From assembly GCF_010723735.1 (NCBI RefSeq), contig NZ_BLLB01000002.1, positions 1,550,001 through 1,614,000 of the forward strand: a stretch of 64,000 bases of DNA, read 5' to 3'. Both the position numbers and the translations under genes were made by a program. This DNA comes from Mycolicibacterium hippocampi (GTDB lineage: Bacteria; Actinomycetota; Actinomycetes; Mycobacteriales; Mycobacteriaceae). How positions within the stretch are numbered: position 1 is the first letter of the stretch; each line of letters begins with the position of its first letter. Positions 40,060 to 48,949 of the stretch are shown here, piece after piece. The notes beneath the pieces were generated by a model that saw only the letters and a list, made by a program, of their open reading frames with translations, did not search any database and was not told where the DNA came from.

Positions 40060-41318
40060 TCGCCTCGCGCCCGGGAAGCTTTGGCCTGCAATACTTCCCG
40101 CTCGCGGTCGTTGTCGGCGAGTGCGATCGCGCGGTCGAACTCGACTGCCGCCTCGGCGTCCCGGCCGAGTCGTGACAGCAGCTCACCGCGCACGCTGGGC
40201 ACCAGATGCGACCGGTCGAGCCCCTCGATCCGGTCGATGATCTCCAGCGCCTGCGAAGGGCCCGTCAGCGGGTCGGACATCGCGACCGCGACGGCCCGGT
40301 TGAGTTCGACGACCGGAGACGGGACCAGTGCCAACAGCGCGTCGTAGAGAGCGACGATGCGCGGCCAATCGGTGTCGCCGGCGGTCGGCGCGACCGCGTG
40401 ACATTCGGCAAGTGCGGCCTGCAAAGAGTAGTAACCCCACCCGGTCTTCCTGCGCTGCAACACATCAGAAGCCTGCTGCAGCGCGCGCACACCACGCTGG
40501 ATCTGAGCACGGTCCCACCTGGCCCGGTTCTGGTCCTCGAGCAGAATCGGGGAGCCGTCGGCGTCGGTGCGGGCTCCCAGACGCGAGGACTGGAACTCCA
40601 TCAGCGCGACCAGCCCGAGCACCTCGGCCTCGTCAGGGGCCAACGCCGCCAGCACGCGGCCGAGTCGCAATGCCTCGCTGCACAGTTCACCGCGAATCCA
40701 CCGCTGTCCGGCGGAGGCGGCATACCCCTCGTTGAAGATCAGGTAGAGGACGTTGAGGACCGAGGACAGCCGCTGCGGGCGCTCCGAGCGGCCCGGGATC
40801 TCGAAAGGTACTCCCGTCAGCGCCTTCTTGGCCCGGACGATGCGCTGTGCGATCGTGGCCCGTGGGGTGAGAAACGCCTTGGCGATCTCGTCGGTGGTCA
40901 GGCCGCCGACCACCCGCAGGGTCAGCGCGATCTGGTTCTCCCTCGACAGCGCCGGGTGGGCGGACATGAAGATCAGCCGCAGCACGTCGTCGTCGATGCG
41001 GTCGGGGTCCCAGGTGTCGTCGACGTGGTTCTCCAGTTCGCGAGCCAGCACGGCGTACTTGGCGTCGAGGTTGTCCTGCCTGCGCCAGTGGTCGATGGCC
41101 TTGCGTTTGGCGACGGCGGTCAGCCACGCGCCCGGGTTGCGGGGCACTCCGGTGTCCGGCCACTGGGTGAGGGCGTCGACCAGGGCTTCCTGGGCGAGGT
41201 CCTCGGCCAGGCCGATGTCCCCGACCGTGCGGGTCAGCGTGGCGACGATTCTTGCTGCCTCGATGCGCCACACCGCGTCGACGGTCTGTCGCAGATCAGC
41301 GGTGTCCACGTTCCCCAT
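40056..41318 (-). CDS. ECF sigma factor, ECF42 type, with C-terminal extension
   Basis: A 420-residue protein. Sigma region 2 covers about 15-85 (VGDIGLAEDLAQEALVDAL, PGAWLTAVAKRKAIDHWRR), region 4 covers about 120-175 (LTLRVVGGLTTDEIAKAF, RIVRAKKAL), and a long helical, TPR-like extension fills the rest (LYLIFNEGYAAS, AVAPTAGDTDWPRIVALYD). This is the ECF42 arrangement, whose members are usually next to a DGPF/YCII gene and lack a classic anti-sigma factor. Here that gene lies at 48950. ATG 41318 follows cgggaagta. Confidence 0.92.
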   Translation of the reverse strand: MGNVDTADLRQTVDAVWRIEAARIVATLTRTVGDIGLAEDLAQEALVDALTQWPDTGVPRNPGAWLTAVAKRKAIDHWRRQDNLDAKYAVLARELENHVDDTWDPDRIDDDVLRLIFMSAHPALSRENQIALTLRVVGGLTTDEIAKAFLTPRATIAQRIVRAKKALTGVPFEIPGRSERPQRLSSVLNVLYLIFNEGYAASAGQRWIRGELCSEALRLGRVLAALAPDEAEVLGLVALMEFQSSRLGARTDADGSPILLEDQNRARWDRAQIQRGVRALQQASDVLQRRKTGWGYYSLQAALAECHAVAPTAGDTDWPRIVALYDALLALVPSPVVELNRAVAVAMSDPLTGPSQALEIIDRIEGLDRSHLVPSVRGELLSRLGRDAEAAVEFDRAIALADNDREREVLQAKASRARGD

Positions 41319-41396
41319 TACTTCCCGGCGGCGCTCAACGCCCAAGCACCGTGCTCATGTCCGAATTCGCCCACAGGTTGAGGAAGTTCGTCATCA

Positions 41397-42617
41397 TCAG
41401 CAGCCGGCTGCGCGTCTGTTCGCTGTCCGCGACGCGCGGGTCGAACCGGTCGGCCACCGGTTCGGCAGCCGCTTGAGCAGGTAGCCGGGCACATCGAGCA
41501 ACCACGCCGGTCCCGTGATCGCGACGTAGGTGAGCAGGTGCCGACGTAACTCGCCGACATCCAGTGGCGCTCCGCCCGCCGCGGCGAACTCGGCGACGAA
41601 ATGGTCGAGCAGCGAGTCGAAGTGGGCGTTCCACATGTCGGTGTCGGCGCTGCACATCGAGCCCCAGATCGCCATCGCGAGGTTCATCCGGCCGACGCAT
41701 CCCCAGTCGAGGAGCCCGCATCGGAGCTCTCCTGCGGTGTCCCGCCAGAACCACGCGTTGTCGACGTTGGCGTTCCAGTGGCACAGCGCGACGTATCGGG
41801 GATCGGCACCCAGGGAGTCCCACAGATCCTCGACCCGGGCCGCGCACACCGTGACCTGCTCACGCAGCCGGGAGAGGAACTCCGGAGAAGTCACACCGGA
41901 AGGCAGCAGGGCAGGCTGCCGGGAAGCCAGTTCGCCGAGCTGATCGACACGGCGGTGCAGCTGGTCGGCGGTGTACGGGGTCCGCTCGCCGACCGACAGC
42001 CGTCTCATGTCGACGGGGAACTCGAAGCCGGCACCCAGCAGACCGGCCCGGTGGGCGCCGGCCAGCCTGGCGAGCGCACCCAGCAGGGCGCGGTAGTGAC
42101 CGGGAGGATCCGGCATGACGTGATCGGCGCATTTGTCGTAGTGGGGCTCGATCCCGTTGCTGCCATAGGCGATCCGGGTGGTGATCAGGATTCCGGTTCC
42201 GGATCGCTCGTCGTAGTCCGCGAACAGGCACCGGGGCACGTCTATCGGGAATTCCGGGGAGCCGGTGAGCAATGCGAACCGCACTTCTTCCGCCATCTGG
42301 CTGCGTCCGACGTCGCGTCCGGGGTCGTCGAAGTCGCGGGAGAACTTCACGAACAGGTCTCGCGGTAGGTCGCCGTCCTGTCGGTACGACACTGACAGCA
42401 CCGCTTTCCGTCCTGTGCTGCCCCCGCCGAACTCCCTCAGCTCCTCGATCGCGACCACGGCGTTGTCGCCGGTGAGGGCACCCGCGCGGCGGAACGCCTC
42501 GGTGAGGAACTCCGCCCCGCCGGCACCCAACGAGTTGGTGTCGGCCGGGACGTCGAGGCCGAGATGACCGCCGGGGAACCACCGCTGGTCATCCATCGAT
42601 CCCGCCGAGGTGCCCAT
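41397..42617 (-). pseudogene. Aminoglycoside phosphotransferase-like protein with C-terminal frameshift
   Basis: A kinase-fold protein of the choline/aminoglycoside phosphotransferase group. It starts ATG 42617 (or 42596); LFVKFSRDFDDP carries the ATP-site Lys, and the catalytic loop reads ALCHWNANVDNAWFW with GLLDWGCVGRMN (metal Asp). Homologous sequence continues past VPGYLLKRLP into a different frame (41335-41460) reading EPVADRFDPRVADSEQ and ending DMSTVLGR. One G is missing near 41462, so the present frame ends in 20-odd foreign residues at 41397. The active-site half is intact, so partial function is possible. Confidence 0.78.
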
Positions 42618-42640
42618 GCCCGTGATTGTGCACGGCCGGC

Positions 42641-43861
42641 TCACACGTAGCGGGAGCGGCCGGCCAGCGCGCCGGCCCCGATCTGCACGGCATAGACCAC
42701 CAGGAACATCATCCACGGCACCGTCCAGCCGTGCGTCACGTCGTGGAGCAGGCCGAACAGAAACGGTCCGGTGCCCGCGACGAGATAGCCGAATCCCTGC
42801 ACCATGCCCGACAGTTGCGCGGTGTCCTCTGCGGTGCGGGCACGAAGCGCGATCACCGCGAGCGCCATCGAGAACGCGCCCATGCCGACACCGATCAGCA
42901 CGCTCCAGAGAACGGGGTGCGCGGCGGGAGCCAGCATCACGCCGGTCGCCCCTGCGAAGCCCACCACGCCGAGCGCGACGATCCACCAGGTCTGGTTGGC
43001 ACTGCGGGCGGCCAGTGGGGAGATCACCAGCGCCACCGGCACCCCGATCAGCGACACCAGTCCGACCAGCAACCCGGCGTGCAGCTTGTCGATGCCGTTG
43101 TCGATGAAAACCTGTGGAAGCCAACCCATCACGATGTAGGCCATGAACGCCTGACAACCGAAAAACAGCGTCACCGTCCAGGCCAGCGGGTTGCGCAGCA
43201 GCGAACGGGGCCGACCCGCCAGCCTGCCCTGCTCAGCCCACGTTCCGCGGTGGCGCCGGGAGGCGGGCAGCCACACCGCGAACGCCACGAAAGCCACCGC
43301 CGCCCATGCCGCAAGAGCGACGCGCCAGCCACCCAGTGGGCCCTCCAGCCCGGGTGTCACGGCCGAACCGAGCGCTCCGCCGCCCTGCAGTGCAGCGGTG
43401 TAGATGCCGGTCATCAGGCCGACCCGGGCGGGAAACGACCCCTTGATGACGACGGGGATCAACACATTGATCAGCGCGATGCCGGCGCACGCCACAAGGG
43501 TGGCGCCGATCACCACGTGCGGTCCGTCGATGACCCGGGCGGCCAGGCCGATGGTCAACGCGACCATGGCCGCCGAGATGGTGCGCCCGAGGCCGATCCT
43601 CGAGGACAACCGCGGCGCGGCCAGTCCGGCGGCCGCGAAGCACAGCGCGGGCAGTGTGGTCAGCAGGCCGGCCCAGGTGGCCGACACCGCGAGGTCGGTG
43701 CGCATCTCGCCGAGCAGGGGCGCCACGCTGGTCACGGCCGGCCGCAGGTTCAATGCGGTCAGCACGACGGCCACCGCGAGCAGCGCCCCACCGGCCACCG
43801 TGGGAACCCCGCCCGGCTCGTCGGGCGGGGGTGTGTCGATCTCGGGCTTGGTGCTGCGCAC
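42641..43861 (-). CDS. MFS transporter, CynX/NimT family
   Basis: A 406-residue transporter with twelve hydrophobic segments from GTG 43861. The loop ALNLRPAVTSVAPLL after helix 1 and the first-half loop GLGRTISAAM are typical of the cyanate/nitroimidazole-type (CynX/NimT) subfamily. The central loop after helix 6 is SRRHRGTWAEQGRLAGRPRS. It is divergent from a GntR regulator with 47 bases between starts, the usual regulated-exporter or importer arrangement. Cargo unknown. Confidence 0.9.
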   Translation of the reverse strand: MRSTKPEIDTPPPDEPGGVPTVAGGALLAVAVVLTALNLRPAVTSVAPLLGEMRTDLAVSATWAGLLTTLPALCFAAAGLAAPRLSSRIGLGRTISAAMVALTIGLAARVIDGPHVVIGATLVACAGIALINVLIPVVIKGSFPARVGLMTGIYTAALQGGGALGSAVTPGLEGPLGGWRVALAAWAAVAFVAFAVWLPASRRHRGTWAEQGRLAGRPRSLLRNPLAWTVTLFFGCQAFMAYIVMGWLPQVFIDNGIDKLHAGLLVGLVSLIGVPVALVISPLAARSANQTWWIVALGVVGFAGATGVMLAPAAHPVLWSVLIGVGMGAFSMALAVIALRARTAEDTAQLSGMVQGFGYLVAGTGPFLFGLLHDVTHGWTVPWMMFLVVYAVQIGAGALAGRSRYV

Positions 43862-43908
43862 CCCGCTACACTGCCATACATCCCATGATTGGTTGAAAGG
43901 ATCTCTCT

Positions 43909-44574
43909 GTGCCGTTGAGCACTGCCCGGCGGGCCGGCCTGGTCGAGCAGGTCATCGACCAGCTTCGGCATGCGGTGACCGCCGGTGAATGGCCGGTCGG
44001 TCAGCGCATCCCCAACGAGGCCGTGCTCGTGGAGTCGCTCGGCGTCGGACGCAACACGGTGCGCGAGGCGGTTCGCGCCCTGGCCCACGCCGGGATCCTG
44101 GAGGTCCGGCAGGGGGACGGCACCTATGTGCGGGCGACCAGCGAGGTGTCGGGAGCACTGCGCCGACTCTGCGGCGCCGAGTTACGCGACGTGCTCCAGG
44201 TGCGCCGCGGCCTGGAGGTCGAAGGAACGCGCCTGGCCGCGGCCAACCGTACCGAGGCCGACCTCGCAGAGCTGACGGCGTTGCTGGCCCGCCGTGATCA
44301 GTGCCAGGCGGCCGGCGACACCGACGAGTTCGCCCGCGCTGACGCCGAGTTCCACCTCGCGGTGGTGCGCAGCTCGCACAACCCGATGCTCACCGAGCTG
44401 TACCGGGGCTTGATCGAGGCCATCACGGCCAGCGTCGCGACCACCCACGAGAAGCCGGTGGAGATCGTCGATCACGCAGTGCTGCTCGAGCACATCGCCG
44501 CAGGCGACGTGGAGCGGGCGGCGCGGACGGCCGCCGCGCTGCTCGACGGCATCCTGGCGACCCTGGACGGCTGA
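43909..44574 (+). CDS. GntR-family regulator, FadR subfamily (FCD domain)
   Basis: A 221-residue repressor from GTG 43909, preceded by aaagga eight bases upstream. Winged helix: WPVGQRIPNEAVLVESLGVG and RNTVREAVRALAHAGILEVR with wing GDGTYV. The FCD ligand domain carries metal-binding candidates in ADAEFHLAVV, SSHNPML and HAVLLEHIAAGD. It probably controls the divergent MFS gene. The 47-base spacer includes TACACT and CATACA-like hexamers that could be -10 elements, and no clear palindrome. Confidence 0.92.
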   Translation: MPLSTARRAGLVEQVIDQLRHAVTAGEWPVGQRIPNEAVLVESLGVGRNTVREAVRALAHAGILEVRQGDGTYVRATSEVSGALRRLCGAELRDVLQVRRGLEVEGTRLAAANRTEADLAELTALLARRDQCQAAGDTDEFARADAEFHLAVVRSSHNPMLTELYRGLIEAITASVATTHEKPVEIVDHAVLLEHIAAGDVERAARTAAALLDGILATLDG

Positions 44575-44637
44575 TCCGGGTCGGAACCGTCGCGGCGACG
44601 AAAGCGATCGCGTCTCACGTCGGCTGCCAGAGGACGG

Positions 44638-45885
44638 CTAATTGTCGGTTGGTGGTGGTGGTTGGTAGGGGGTGTACCACTTCCATTGGGCGCGTTCGCC
44701 GGTCGGCCCGCGGTACGGGGCGACGGCCGGGGGCGCTGTGGTGGGTGGTCGGGCCAGTGATCCCGAACTGAGTTCCTGGCCTTCGTTGTCGGTGACTTTG
44801 AGGCGGTGCGCGGGCCCGGTGAGGGTGATGCCGCCCTGGTGGTGCAGCCGGTGATGGTAGGGACACAGCAAGACCAGGTTGTCGAGTTCGGTGGGGCCGC
44901 CGTCTTCCCAGTGCCGCAGATGATGGGCATGCAGACCTCGGGTGGCGCCGCAGCCGGGGACCACGCAGCAGCGGTCCCGATGCTCCAGGGCGCGGCGTAG
45001 CCGCCGGTTGACCGTGCGGGTGGCCCGGCCGGCGCCGATGACCCGGCCGTGGCGTTGGAACCACACCTCACAGGTCGCATCGCAGAGCATCATGCGGCGT
45101 TCACTGTCGGACAACAATGGCCCGAGGTGCAGGGCGGCGAGGTGTTGGTCGACGTCGAGGTGGGCGATCACGGTGGTGCGTTGCCCGTGTGGGCGGCGAG
45201 CTACTTCGGTGTCCCAGCCGGCGTCGACCAGGCGCATGAACGCATCCACGGTGCTCGGGAACGGCGGCGCCTGATCCGACACCGGTCCGCCGGTGTCGTG
45301 GTCGTGGCGCCAGTCGGTGACCAGGGCGTCGAGGTGGGAGGCCAGGGCGGCGTCGACGACCGCGGCCTCAGCGTGCGGCAGCCGGATCCTGTAGGTGGCG
45401 TGGGTGTCGTCGCCGGTCTTGATGACCGACCGCTCCGGCTCGGGTTGCGGCTTGGGTTCGGGCTTGGGTTTGGGTCGGGGGGCTGCTTTGAGGGCGGTGT
45501 GCAGTTGGGTGACCGTCGCCGATTCGGCCAGCTTCGCGTAGTGGGCGTCGGAGCCGTCGGCGGCCCGCCCGGCGATCACCCCGACCTGATCGAGTGACAG
45601 CCGCCCCTCGCGCAACCTCTGGGTGCAGCGCGGAAACTCCTCGAGCCGGCCGGCGATGGTGGTGATGGTGTTTGCGTTGGTCGGTGAGGTGCCCAGTTTC
45701 CAGGCCACCAGCCCGGCCACCGAACGGGCCCCGGTCAGACCGCAGAGTTCGTCGCGGTCGATCTCGGCGACGATCTCCACGATCCGCCCATCGATGGCAT
45801 TACGCTGCCCCGCCAACTCCGCCAACTCGGCGAACAACACCTCAAGACGCTCCTTGGGAGCCAAAGAAGTTGCCGCCGAAGACAT
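44638..45885 (-). CDS. HNH endonuclease of the 13E12 repeat (DUF222) family
   Basis: A 415-residue protein: DUF222 domain (about 10-290, with VAGLVAWKLGTSP and LSLDQVGVIAGRA), a Lys/Pro-rich linker KPKPEPKPQPEPE, and a C-terminal HNH nuclease motif HAHHLRHWEDGGPTELDN with CPYHHRLHHQGG; a CVVPGCG zinc pair precedes it. These are multicopy in mycobacteria and are thought to be selfish or phage-related. ATG 45885; the longer frame to 46194 is antisense to fadD8. Codons for the linker form a short imperfect repeat. Confidence 0.92.
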   Translation of the reverse strand: MSSAATSLAPKERLEVLFAELAELAGQRNAIDGRIVEIVAEIDRDELCGLTGARSVAGLVAWKLGTSPTNANTITTIAGRLEEFPRCTQRLREGRLSLDQVGVIAGRAADGSDAHYAKLAESATVTQLHTALKAAPRPKPKPEPKPQPEPERSVIKTGDDTHATYRIRLPHAEAAVVDAALASHLDALVTDWRHDHDTGGPVSDQAPPFPSTVDAFMRLVDAGWDTEVARRPHGQRTTVIAHLDVDQHLAALHLGPLLSDSERRMMLCDATCEVWFQRHGRVIGAGRATRTVNRRLRRALEHRDRCCVVPGCGATRGLHAHHLRHWEDGGPTELDNLVLLCPYHHRLHHQGGITLTGPAHRLKVTDNEGQELSSGSLARPPTTAPPAVAPYRGPTGERAQWKWYTPYQPPPPTDN

Positions 45886-45929
45886 GCCACCATCATGACA
45901 GCGGGGTCCGACATTTCGGGTTGAAAGAG

Positions 45930-47537
45930 CTAGCCGACCGCCCGGCCGGAACTCTCCCAGAACTGCGCCCGCACAGCCTTCTTGTCCGGCTTGCCGAGCG
46001 CGGTGACCGGCACCGAGTCGACGACGATCACCTGCTTGGGCACATGCACCGAGCCCTTGCGCTCCTTCACCGACGCCTGGATCTCGGCGGTCATGGTGGC
46101 GACCGCGGCGTCGTCGGAGGCCATGTCGGGCCGCAGCACCACCACGGCCGTCACCGCCTCGCCCCACTTCTCGTCGGGCGTACCGATCACACACACCTGG
46201 GCGATCGACGGATGCTCGGCCACAACGTCTTCCACCTCGCGCGGGAACACGTTGAAACCGCCGGTGACAATCATGTCCTTGGTGCGGTCCACGATGTAGT
46301 AGAAGCCGTCGGAGTCTTCCCGGGCCAGGTCGCCGGTACGCATCCAGCCGTCGCGGAACGTGTCTGCGGTGGCATCGGGCAGGTTCCAGTACCCCCCGGC
46401 CAGCAGCGGTCCCGACACGCAGATCTCGCCGACCTCCCCCTGCGGCACCGGGGTTCCGTCCTCACCCAGCAGCGCCACCCGCGCGAACAGCGTCGGGCGC
46501 CCGCACGAGGTCAGCCGCTTCTCGTCGTGGTCCTTCTTGGGCAGGTAGGTGATCACCATCGGCGCTTCGGACTGGCCGTAGTACTGCGCGAAGATCGGCC
46601 CGAACCGCCGGATCGCCTCGGCCAACCGGACCGGGTTCATCGCCGAGGCCCCGTAGTACACCGTCTCCAGCGACGACAGGTCCCGGGTGTGGGAGTCGGG
46701 ATGGTCCATCAGCGCGTAGATCATCGAGGGCACCAGCATCGTCGCGGTGATCTTCTGCTCCTCGATCACCCGCAGCACCTCGGCCGGGTCGAACTTCGTC
46801 AGCACGATCAGTTCGCCACCCTTGACGATGACGGGGGTGAAGAACGCCGCACCGGCGTGGGACAGCGGTGTGCACATCAGAAAGCGCGGGTTCTCCGGCC
46901 ACTCCCACTCGGCCAACTGCACCGTGGTCATCGTCGTGATCGACTGCGTCGTCCCGATGACACCCTTGGGCTTGCCGGTGGTGCCGCCGGTGTAGGTCAG
47001 CCCGCCGATGTGGTCGGGCGGCAGGTCGGCTGCCACCAGGGGCTTGGCCGGATACTTCGCCGCCTCCGCGTTCAGGTCGATGGCCTTGACGCCGCTGTCC
47101 GCGAGTTCGGCGGGCACCGGGCCGATCGTCAGGATCTGCTCGAGCGACGGCACCTTCTGCATCAGGCCCAGCGCACGCTCGACGAACATCGGGTTGGGGT
47201 CGATGATCAGCGACGTCACCTCGGCATCGGAGAGCACGTAGGCGTGGTCGTCCAGTGACCCCAGAGGGTGTAGCGCGGTGCGGCGGTAACCCTGTGACTG
47301 GCCGGCGCCGATGATCATCAGCACCTCGGGCCGATTCAGGGAGAGCAGACCCACCGCCGCGCCGGTTCCCGCCCCCACCGCTTCGAAGGCTTGGATGTAC
47401 TGGCTGATGCGATCGGCGAGCTCGCCGCCGGTCATCGTGGTGTCCCCGAGGAACAGCACCGGTCGGTCCTTGTGTCGTTTGAGCGCACCCACCGTGAGGT
47501 GGCCGGAGTGCAGGGGATGGCGCAGCAAGTCACTCAT
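45930..47537 (-). CDS. fadD8: Fatty-acid--CoA ligase FadD8
   Basis: A 535-residue acyl-CoA synthetase. The opening HSGHLTVGALKRHKDRPV and the signature LTYTGGTTGKPKGVIGTTQS match M. tuberculosis FadD8 (Rv0551c) closely. YYGQSEAPMVITYL, TGDLAREDSDGFYY and catalytic Lys in TALGKPDKKAVR are intact. TGGTTG replaces the common TSGTTG. ATG 47537 is chosen; the longer start at 47573 would cover an operator-like palindrome. It probably activates a fatty acid or sterol side-chain acid. Confidence 0.94.
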   Translation of the reverse strand: MSDLLRHPLHSGHLTVGALKRHKDRPVLFLGDTTMTGGELADRISQYIQAFEAVGAGTGAAVGLLSLNRPEVLMIIGAGQSQGYRRTALHPLGSLDDHAYVLSDAEVTSLIIDPNPMFVERALGLMQKVPSLEQILTIGPVPAELADSGVKAIDLNAEAAKYPAKPLVAADLPPDHIGGLTYTGGTTGKPKGVIGTTQSITTMTTVQLAEWEWPENPRFLMCTPLSHAGAAFFTPVIVKGGELIVLTKFDPAEVLRVIEEQKITATMLVPSMIYALMDHPDSHTRDLSSLETVYYGASAMNPVRLAEAIRRFGPIFAQYYGQSEAPMVITYLPKKDHDEKRLTSCGRPTLFARVALLGEDGTPVPQGEVGEICVSGPLLAGGYWNLPDATADTFRDGWMRTGDLAREDSDGFYYIVDRTKDMIVTGGFNVFPREVEDVVAEHPSIAQVCVIGTPDEKWGEAVTAVVVLRPDMASDDAAVATMTAEIQASVKERKGSVHVPKQVIVVDSVPVTALGKPDKKAVRAQFWESSGRAVG

Positions 47538-47548
47538 GGGGACCAGAC

Positions 47549-47562
47549 TAGAACGTGTTCCA
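47549..47562. promoter_or_regulatory. KstR-type palindrome upstream of fadD8
   Basis: TAGAACGTGTTCCA fits the published KstR consensus TNNAACNNGTTNNA at every fixed position. It lies 12-25 bases upstream of the fadD8 start, where a repressor would block transcription or early elongation. KstR controls cholesterol catabolism genes in mycobacteria. One match of this length can occur by chance, but position and target fit. Confidence 0.55.
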
Positions 47563-47594
47563 ATTCCAGTCACAGGGTCTGCACCATTTCCGCC

Positions 47595-47612
47595 GGAACT
47601 GCATTCCAGCAG
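47595..47612 (+). repeat. Left terminal inverted repeat of the IS30 element
   Basis: Matches the complement of 48915-48932 at 17 of 18 positions. Within it GGAA-CTGCA-TTCC is itself palindromic. The inner matching block starts at 47636. Confidence 0.75.
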
Positions 47613-47671
47613 GCGTGCTCTTGGGCAGATTCATACGGTCAATGCAACATCCAGTGATTTGAGGGGTTGCT

Positions 47672-48876
47672 ATGCCGTCAGGGTTTCCGGTGCCGTGGGT
47701 AGTCAAGCGGGAGTTCTTCGATCTGGTCTGTGGCGGGATGACCACGACTGAGGCGTCGTTGCGGGTGAGCGTGTCGCGACGTACCGGCTGGTTGTGGTGG
47801 CGCCAGGCTGGGGGCATGAAATTACGGATAGGCGGCGACGGCCTGGGTGGACTGGCCTACGCGGGAGATCTGACACGTGCTGGTGGGCGCGGACATCGGC
47901 TGAGCTTCGCTGAACGCTTTGAGATCGACCGCGGCCTGCAGGCCGGTCTCAGTTTCGCCGAGATCGGTCGCCGGCTCAAGCGCGACCGATCGGTGATCTG
48001 GCGCGAAGTGCGGCGAAACAGCCTGCCCAACGGCGATTACCACGCCTTGATGGCCCAGGCCGGGCCACCGACAACGCCCGCCGCCCGAAGAATTTCAAGC
48101 TCAGCGATCACCGGCTGTGTTCGATGATCGAAGCCTGGATGGACGACGGCTGGAGCCCGAGGCTGATCTCGCAGATGTTGGCGTGTGACTTTGCCGATGA
48201 CAAGCTGATGCAGATGAGCCACGAGACCCTCTACCAGAGCCTCTATGTTCAGACTCGTGGTCAGTTACGTGCTGATCTGCACAAATGCCTGTCGACGAAA
48301 CGCTCCACACGCAAACCCCGTGGGCACCCCGGCCGCAGCGGTGTCTACACCCCTGGGGAAATCTTCACTATCAGCGATCGCCCCGCTGAAGCCGGCGATC
48401 GTGCCGTACCCGGGCATTGGGAAGGCGATCTGATCATGGGCTCGGGCAACCGCAGCGCGATCGGCACCCTGGTCGAGCGCAGCACCCGGTTCACCATCTT
48501 GTTGCATCTGCCCGGCGACCACACCGCCGAGACCGTGGCTGCGGCGATGATCGAGGCGATGGCCGAACTGCCCGATCACCTGCGCCGATCGATCACCTGG
48601 GACCGCGGCAGCGAGATGGCGAACTGGCAGCACATCAAGATGGCCCTGGGCACCCCGGTGTACTTCTGCAACCCGCACTCACCGTGGCAGCGCGGCACCA
48701 ACGAAAACACCAACCGGTTATTGAGGTTCTGGTTCGAAAAGGGCAGCGATCTGAGCGGCTACACCAAAGCCGACCTCAGACGTATCGCCGACAAACTCAA
48801 CACCCGGCCACGGCCCACCCTCGACCTCGACACACCCGGCCAACGACTCAACGCACTTCTTAGCCAAGCCGCCTAA
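47672..48876 (+). pseudogene. IS30-family transposase, frameshifted
   Basis: Two overlapping frames (47672-48127 and 48124-48876) together cover a whole transposase of about 400 residues. The first holds the IS30 helix-turn-helix block RLSFAERFEIDRGLQAGLSF and GRRLKRDRSVIWREVRRN. The second holds the DDE core: GHWEGDLIMGSGN, TWDRGSEMANW and SPWQRGTNENTNRLLR. The frames join at CAGGCCGGGCC near 48060, where one C seems lost; the restored frame reads ARATDNARRPKNFKLSDHR. No slippery site is seen, so decay is more likely than programmed shifting. Confidence 0.85.
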
Positions 48877-48914
48877 ATGTTGCACTAACCGGTTGACATT
48901 GCCTTGCACTCTTG

Positions 48915-48932
48915 CTGCTGGAACGCAGTTCC
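48915..48932 (-). repeat. Right terminal inverted repeat of the IS30 element
   Basis: CTGCTGGAACGCAGTTCC, complement of the left end with one base changed. Followed by GCC, repeated before the left end as the target duplication. The inner block (48873-48891) contains ATGTTGCA. Confidence 0.75.
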
Positions 48933-48949
48933 GCCGAGATCGGGGCCAG

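Larger units (their letters stand above)
47595..48932 (+). mobile_element. IS30-family insertion sequence
   Basis: A 1338-bp element. Ends are 18-bp inverted repeats (GGAACTGCATTCCAGCAG at 47595-47612, its complement with one change at 48915-48932), flanked by GCC on both sides (47592-47594 and 48933-48935), a 3-bp target duplication normal for IS30. A second matched inverted block lies 23 bases inside each end (47636 on and up to 48891; TGCAACAT core). It carries one transposase gene, frameshifted. It sits between fadD8 and the DGPF gene and breaks no recognised gene. Confidence 0.8.

Noticed and set aside
43862..43908. Palindromic GntR operator between MFS and GntR genes
   Set aside because: No inverted repeat of useful length was found in the 47 bases; only possible -10-like hexamers.
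45672..47258. 528-residue plus-strand open frame
   Set aside because: Antisense to fadD8; His/Arg-rich shadow.
48040..48130. Programmed frameshift in the IS30 transposase
   Set aside because: No slippery heptamer or downstream structure is evident; a single lost C in CAGGCC(C)GGGCC explains it better.
47636..48891. Inner inverted block as the true ends of the IS30 element
   Set aside because: The outer 18-bp repeats match better (17/18) and are flanked by identical GCC, so the outer ends are preferred.
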